A stretch of DNA of 64,000 bases from Nostoc sp. NIES-4103 (GTDB lineage Bacteria > Cyanobacteriota > Cyanobacteriia > Cyanobacteriales > Nostocaceae), in NCBI RefSeq assembly GCF_002368335.1, contig NZ_AP018288.1, forward strand, positions 6,709,075 to 6,773,074, read 5' to 3'. The notes under the pieces were generated by a model, which was given only the letters and a program-made list of their open reading frames with translations, was not told where the DNA came from and did no database searches. The translations under genes were made by a program, and so were the position numbers. Positions 60,667 through 64,000 of this stretch are shown piece by piece (the stretch's first letter is position 1; every line of letters starts with the position of its first letter).

Positions 60667-61866
60667 TCATATATCAATTAGTACTTGCACCTGTAGGTCA
60701 GTAAGAGCAGCAACTTGTGGATTATCGGCTAGGTTATCGATACGAATTTTGACCTCAACTATTTTATTATCTGTATCTGCCCCTGGATTGTTATTGAAGA
60801 TATTTTGTTGACCCACTTGCAAACCAATATCGGTAACTCTTCCTCGTAGTTTTCCTGAAAAAGCATCACCAGTAATAGTGGCAGATTGACCTAAACGCAC
60901 TTTTTTAATGTCAGTTTCATAGACTTCTGCTACCACATACATCTGCTGTGTACGACCTAATTCAGCTATTCCTGTACTACCAATAATTTCTCCCGGCCAA
61001 GTGTGGATTTTTAAGACTTGACCATTTATAGGAGAGCGTACAGAACTCAAATTCAAGTCCGCCTGAGCCTGTTTAACTGATGCTTTTGCACTATCGACAT
61101 CGGTTTGTGCTGCCTCCACATCAGTAGGACGAATTTCAACAATACTGTTGAGCTTGGCTTTAGCCTCGTTTAACTGTTTGTTAATAGTTTCTATAGTACG
61201 CTTCAGGGAAGCTTTAGCTTCATTGAGCTGCTGTCGAACAGTTTCGACTCGTAAACGTTTAGTGTCTGAATCAGAAGCTGAAATTGCACCATCTTTGTAT
61301 AACTGCTGATATCGGTTATTTTCACTTTCAGCATTACGCAATTCTGCTTCTAAGCGAGCGATGGTTGCTTGTTGTGCAGAAATTTCTCCACTCAACTCAG
61401 CTTGTAAACGAGCAATTGTAGCCTGCTGTGCAGAGATGTCTCCGGCTTTCGCACCTGCTTTAACCTGATTCAGGCTAGCTTGAGCAACTAGGACTTGTTT
61501 TTGAGCTTTTTCTAAGGCTGCAAGGCGAGGATAATAACTGTCAAGGATTGCAACTATTTGTCCTTGACGGACGCGATCGCCTTTTTTTACCAAAAGCTGT
61601 GCAACTCTAACACCCCCTTGGGAATCAGGCGCCGATAGACGAATAACTTCTCCTTGAGGCTCTAATCGTCCTAAAGCAGCAACAGCCGTCATAGTGGGAG
61701 AACTAGTTGGGGTAGTTGGAGTCTGCGATTTAGAGATTAAATGAAATCTTGAAAAACTGTAGATAGAAATTGCACCAGTAACTAAAGCCAAAGCACTGAC
61801 TGAAATTATCGACCACCAACCTAAAGGTTTTGTGAGTGGCTGCCTTTGTTTATGTACCATAATCAT
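60667..61866 (-). CDS. devB: DevB-like membrane fusion protein (HlyD family)
   Basis: Periplasmic adaptor linking the DevCA pump to an outer-membrane TolC-like channel. The start was set at the ATG ending at 61866, preceded by AAGGA; the longer frame adds 44 codons made of CCCCACCTCC repeat DNA. One N-terminal span (WSIISVSALALVTGAISIYS) is followed by a lipoyl half-domain (AALGRLEPQGEVIRLSAP, VAQLLVKKGDRVRQGQIVAI), a long coiled-coil hairpin at about 120-240, and the beta-barrel end (SSVRSPINGQVLKIHTWPGE). The gene heads the operon, with a 108-bp repeat-filled gap before devC. Confidence 0.9.
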   Translation of the reverse strand: MIMVHKQRQPLTKPLGWWSIISVSALALVTGAISIYSFSRFHLISKSQTPTTPTSSPTMTAVAALGRLEPQGEVIRLSAPDSQGGVRVAQLLVKKGDRVRQGQIVAILDSYYPRLAALEKAQKQVLVAQASLNQVKAGAKAGDISAQQATIARLQAELSGEISAQQATIARLEAELRNAESENNRYQQLYKDGAISASDSDTKRLRVETVRQQLNEAKASLKRTIETINKQLNEAKAKLNSIVEIRPTDVEAAQTDVDSAKASVKQAQADLNLSSVRSPINGQVLKIHTWPGEIIGSTGIAELGRTQQMYVVAEVYETDIKKVRLGQSATITGDAFSGKLRGRVTDIGLQVGQQNIFNNNPGADTDNKIVEVKIRIDNLADNPQVAALTDLQVQVLIDI

Positions 61867-62082
61867 GTTTTCCTTAGCGATGTCTCTGTAATCGCTGAGT
61901 GGGGTGGGGAGATGGGGAGGTGGGGAGGTGGGGAGATGGGGAGGTGGAAAGAATAAATACTGACTCCTAGCTTCTAAGTTACTGTTCACTATTATCAAGA
62001 CAGCGAATCATGAGAAAATATCATCATCAAAGATGAAAATTTTTTCTCTACTTCCTACTCCCCACTCCCTACTCCCTAATCC

Positions 62083-62406
62083 CTACTTGTTTAGCACTAC
62101 CTCTCTTTTCTTTTTAACAATCGCTAAGTATTCACTACGAGTCCCATCTACTCGGTAGTGGTCACAAATTTGGCAAAGTTTTAAAATATCTAATCGACTG
62201 AATACTTTCTGATGTTCAATTCCATTGTCATTTCTCCACCGCCAGAAAGTTGTCCGGTCAATGCGGCGATTGCTCTCAGGCCATCTTCGTCGGGATAAGA
62301 AATCTACTAGTTCTTCTTCGTAAAACGAGTAGCCTTTTGGCAATTTAAGAAGTTCTTCTCGTAATTCCGTTAGCGGTATGAGTGGATCTAGCTCAGATAG
62401 TCTCAT
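62083..62406 (-). CDS. Hypothetical small protein, possible DNA-binding
   Basis: A 107-residue protein whose middle reads like a helix-turn-helix: SFYEEELVDFLSRRRWPESN, RRIDRTTFWRWRNDNGIEHQ then KVFSRLDILKLCQICDHYRV. The basic WRWR and RRRWP patches would suit nucleic-acid binding. It matches no regulator family that I recognise by name. It is 217 bp upstream of devB on the same strand, so it may regulate the exporter, but it could simply be a neighbour. Confidence 0.55.
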   Translation of the reverse strand: MRLSELDPLIPLTELREELLKLPKGYSFYEEELVDFLSRRRWPESNRRIDRTTFWRWRNDNGIEHQKVFSRLDILKLCQICDHYRVDGTRSEYLAIVKKKREVVLNK

Positions 62407-62739
62407 GCCAGCAAGCCCTTATAGTTTAGTGTCATTTAAATTATGCAGAACGCTTTATGCAGCACGGTTTCATTGCATTTAGTTAAATTGCCATACTGTA
62501 CGTTTCAAACTAGAGGTATTGAGGTAATTAGCTAATAAATTGTCAGGGAATAACTTTGACAACTTGAGGCTTAGAAAGCTTGCTCAAAGAGCATATTTCC
62601 CTCACTTCTATATCTCTACTCTGGACTTATCGAACAGTATAGAATTTGATTTTTCACACACAATAAACTGATTGATACTCAATTGCAAGTCATATGCAAC
62701 AAGTTTAATAAACAATTAGCACTAAACATAAAATAAATC

Positions 62740-62877
62740 GTGGAAGATGTTTTTAACAGTTTACTAATTTTACTCATTGTTCTATTTCTGGCGTTATTCA
62801 TCATCCCAAAAGTAATGATCGGGTTGAGTAAAAGCATTATATCTCATAGATTTGATACCAGTTTATTTCATTCTTGA
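62740..62877 (+). CDS. Possible 45-aa single-span membrane peptide
   Basis: A GTG-started frame opens (V)EDVFNSLLILLIVLFLALFI then IPKVMIGLSKSIIS, with a strong hydrophobic segment at about 7-26 followed by a basic, amphipathic end. No ribosome-binding site is clear. Small single-span proteins of this type are frequent in cyanobacteria, but chance hydrophobic frames are also common in AT-rich DNA. Confidence 0.3.
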   Translation: MEDVFNSLLILLIVLFLALFIIPKVMIGLSKSIISHRFDTSLFHS

Positions 62878-63054
62878 GATATAGTTACTAGTGGTTAAAT
62901 TTACAGCGTAAAATAATTTATTCTGTTCAAATAAAATTCTTTAATAAATCAACTAATTGATAGATGTGTAGGTTGAGATGAAAAATATCTACTTGTGGAT
63001 AGATGTAAAAAACAGTTAGCAGAGTCAAGAAAATAATAATTGATACTTAATTTG

Positions 63055-63400
63055 ACCAGCCCGCAACCTGCGCGGGGTGTGGAGGAGCCAGCCTTGTTTT
63101 GGGGGTCTCCGACTTGAGGAGCCACTGCGTTGCGGTGTTAGCGTAGCGTTAGCGAGCTTGCGAGCGTCGGGAATCGCAGTCTTGGACGCCACATCCTCTA
63201 CTTGGGGAGACCCCAAGACCGGAGTGGCTCCGCTTTCCGGCGATTGCGATCTCAAGAGCGTTAGCGACGCAGGAGCGTCACTCCCGTTAGCGTAGCGTTA
63301 GCGAGCTTGCGAGCGCCACCCGAAGGGGGGTTCCCCCCGAGCCTTTGCAAGTGGCATCGGACTGGCGTTGTGGGGTATGGGGTGTAGGGAAGAAAAAAGC
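63055..63400. repeat. Cluster of interspersed repeats (GTTAGCGTAGCGTTAGCGAG type)
   Basis: Repeated units GTTAGCGTAGCGTTAGCGAG followed by CTTGCGAGCG occur at about 63138-63167 and 63285-63315, with GAGGAGCCACTGCGTTG, GGAGACCCCAAGACCG and CCCGAAGGGGGGTTCCCCCC between them. GC content is far above the flanks. Pieces of the same units are seen at 34746, 37025-37080 and inside the repeat at 2820-2865. Confidence 0.8.
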
Positions 63401-64000
63401 CCCGAAGTTTAGGTACAGAGCAACTACTTTTAAGTATGGAAAAAGAAAAAGATGTATTTTAAAATACGTAGAATGAAAAATACAGCGTCCTTGCTTGAAA
63501 CCCCTGGTTTTAATTATCGGGTTCCCTACACCCTACACCCCCTTCATGTACTTATATATAGAGCTAGTTGAATATACCCAAAAACATACTTATAAAAATA
63601 TTTTGCCAAAGGTGATACATAGCACTTTTGAAAATGCTGAAGTTACAAATGCTATCGAGGGATGATTATAGATAATCAAAGATACAAATTTTAATAAATC
63701 TCAGCTTCTTTCAACTGAAAAGCTTCTTGCTGATTGTCTAAATTATGTATGTAATCAATTTTATATTCTTTGGTTTTTCCAAATATATATTATCCTTGTA
63801 TTCAAGCATTTAGATCAACGAGCTTTACTGAAAACTATGCCCAGTACAGGATTGCTTCCCCAGAAAATTTAGTATTTAGTATGATAAGTATATTTGTAAT
63901 CTATACAAAATATTAAATGCAATTATCATGCAACTTTTTTCAGATTCTTTTGCTATATGAGATATTAGTAAATAAGAATTTTATAGCTATGTAAGTGATA

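Larger units (their letters stand above)
62407..64000. other. Gene-poor end of the window
   Basis: About 1.6 kb with one small possible membrane peptide (62740-62877) and a cluster of dispersed repeats (63055-63400). A pair of 70-80-codon frames at 63025-63295 lies entirely in the repeats and is rejected. The last 500 bp are AT-rich and empty as far as I can see. A gene starting beyond the window edge cannot be excluded. Confidence 0.5.

Noticed and set aside
63025..63295. Two overlapping 72-76-codon frames
   Set aside because: Both lie fully inside the interspersed-repeat cluster.

Overview
The window comes from a filamentous, probably heterocyst-forming cyanobacterium of the Nostoc/Anabaena/Calothrix group. 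The evidence is the very frequent HIP1 octamer GCGATCGC, a light-dependent protochlorophyllide reductase, a DevBCA-type exporter operon, a PEP-CTERM protein, a DUF29 protein, and intergenic DNA full of short tandem repeats (GGGGACT, AGGAGTT, ATTCGTA, GAGGGAGAT), small palindromes and MITE-like elements. I saw no rRNA, tRNA or CRISPR array. The window is mostly ordinary chromosome, not a genomic island.

Layout. 0-4.5 kb: a membrane diguanylate cyclase, then a gene-poor stretch with two copies of a 147-bp MITE-like repeat. 4.5-14.5 kb: a DUF39/HcyBio homocysteine-biosynthesis protein, a TPR membrane protein, a GDT1/Mnx-type Mn exporter with a structured leader, por, a DUF29 gene, two DUF6887/DUF6888 loci (one decayed) and sdhA. 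15.5-25 kb: a carbon-catabolism block with an alpha/beta-hydrolase-like protein lacking its nucleophile, NAD-type GAPDH, pyruvate kinase, transaldolase, a single-domain globin, a Crp/Fnr-type regulator and acetate kinase. 25.2-27.6 kb: an unrecognised three-gene minus-strand cassette whose three products appear to share a short GDI...H module. 28-39.6 kb: housekeeping genes (pabC-like, ftsH, a Wza-like exporter, an SPFH protein, folP, tpiA, a DUF697 GTPase). 40-44.2 kb: a very large GHKL-ATPase/DUF3883 (NOV-type) gene that is broken twice, by an in-frame TAA inside the ATP pocket and by the 147-bp element at its 3' end. 44.5-58.4 kb: an MscS-like membrane protein, SRPBCC, SirB1-like, PEP-CTERM and VOC proteins, an unusual serine-recombinase-family protein, a CrtISO-like oxidoreductase, a Ser/Thr kinase with a membrane tail, msrA, a HAD phosphatase, nagB and two small proteins. 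58.6-62.4 kb: devBCA and a small possible DNA-binding protein. The last 1.6 kb is almost gene-free and holds a pile-up of interspersed repeats.

How the genes fit together. gap, pyk, tal and ackA, with tpiA further along, cover lower glycolysis, the pentose-phosphate link and acetate formation, so the 16.8-25.1 kb block suits dark, fermentative or heterocyst metabolism. The globin and the Crp/Fnr-type regulator inside it would suit an oxygen- or NO-responsive role. This is inference from gene order. The two most interesting items are the three-gene GDI...H cassette at 25.2-27.6 kb and the doubly inactivated NOV-type gene, whose broken end and intact sister copies of the inserted element lie in the same window.
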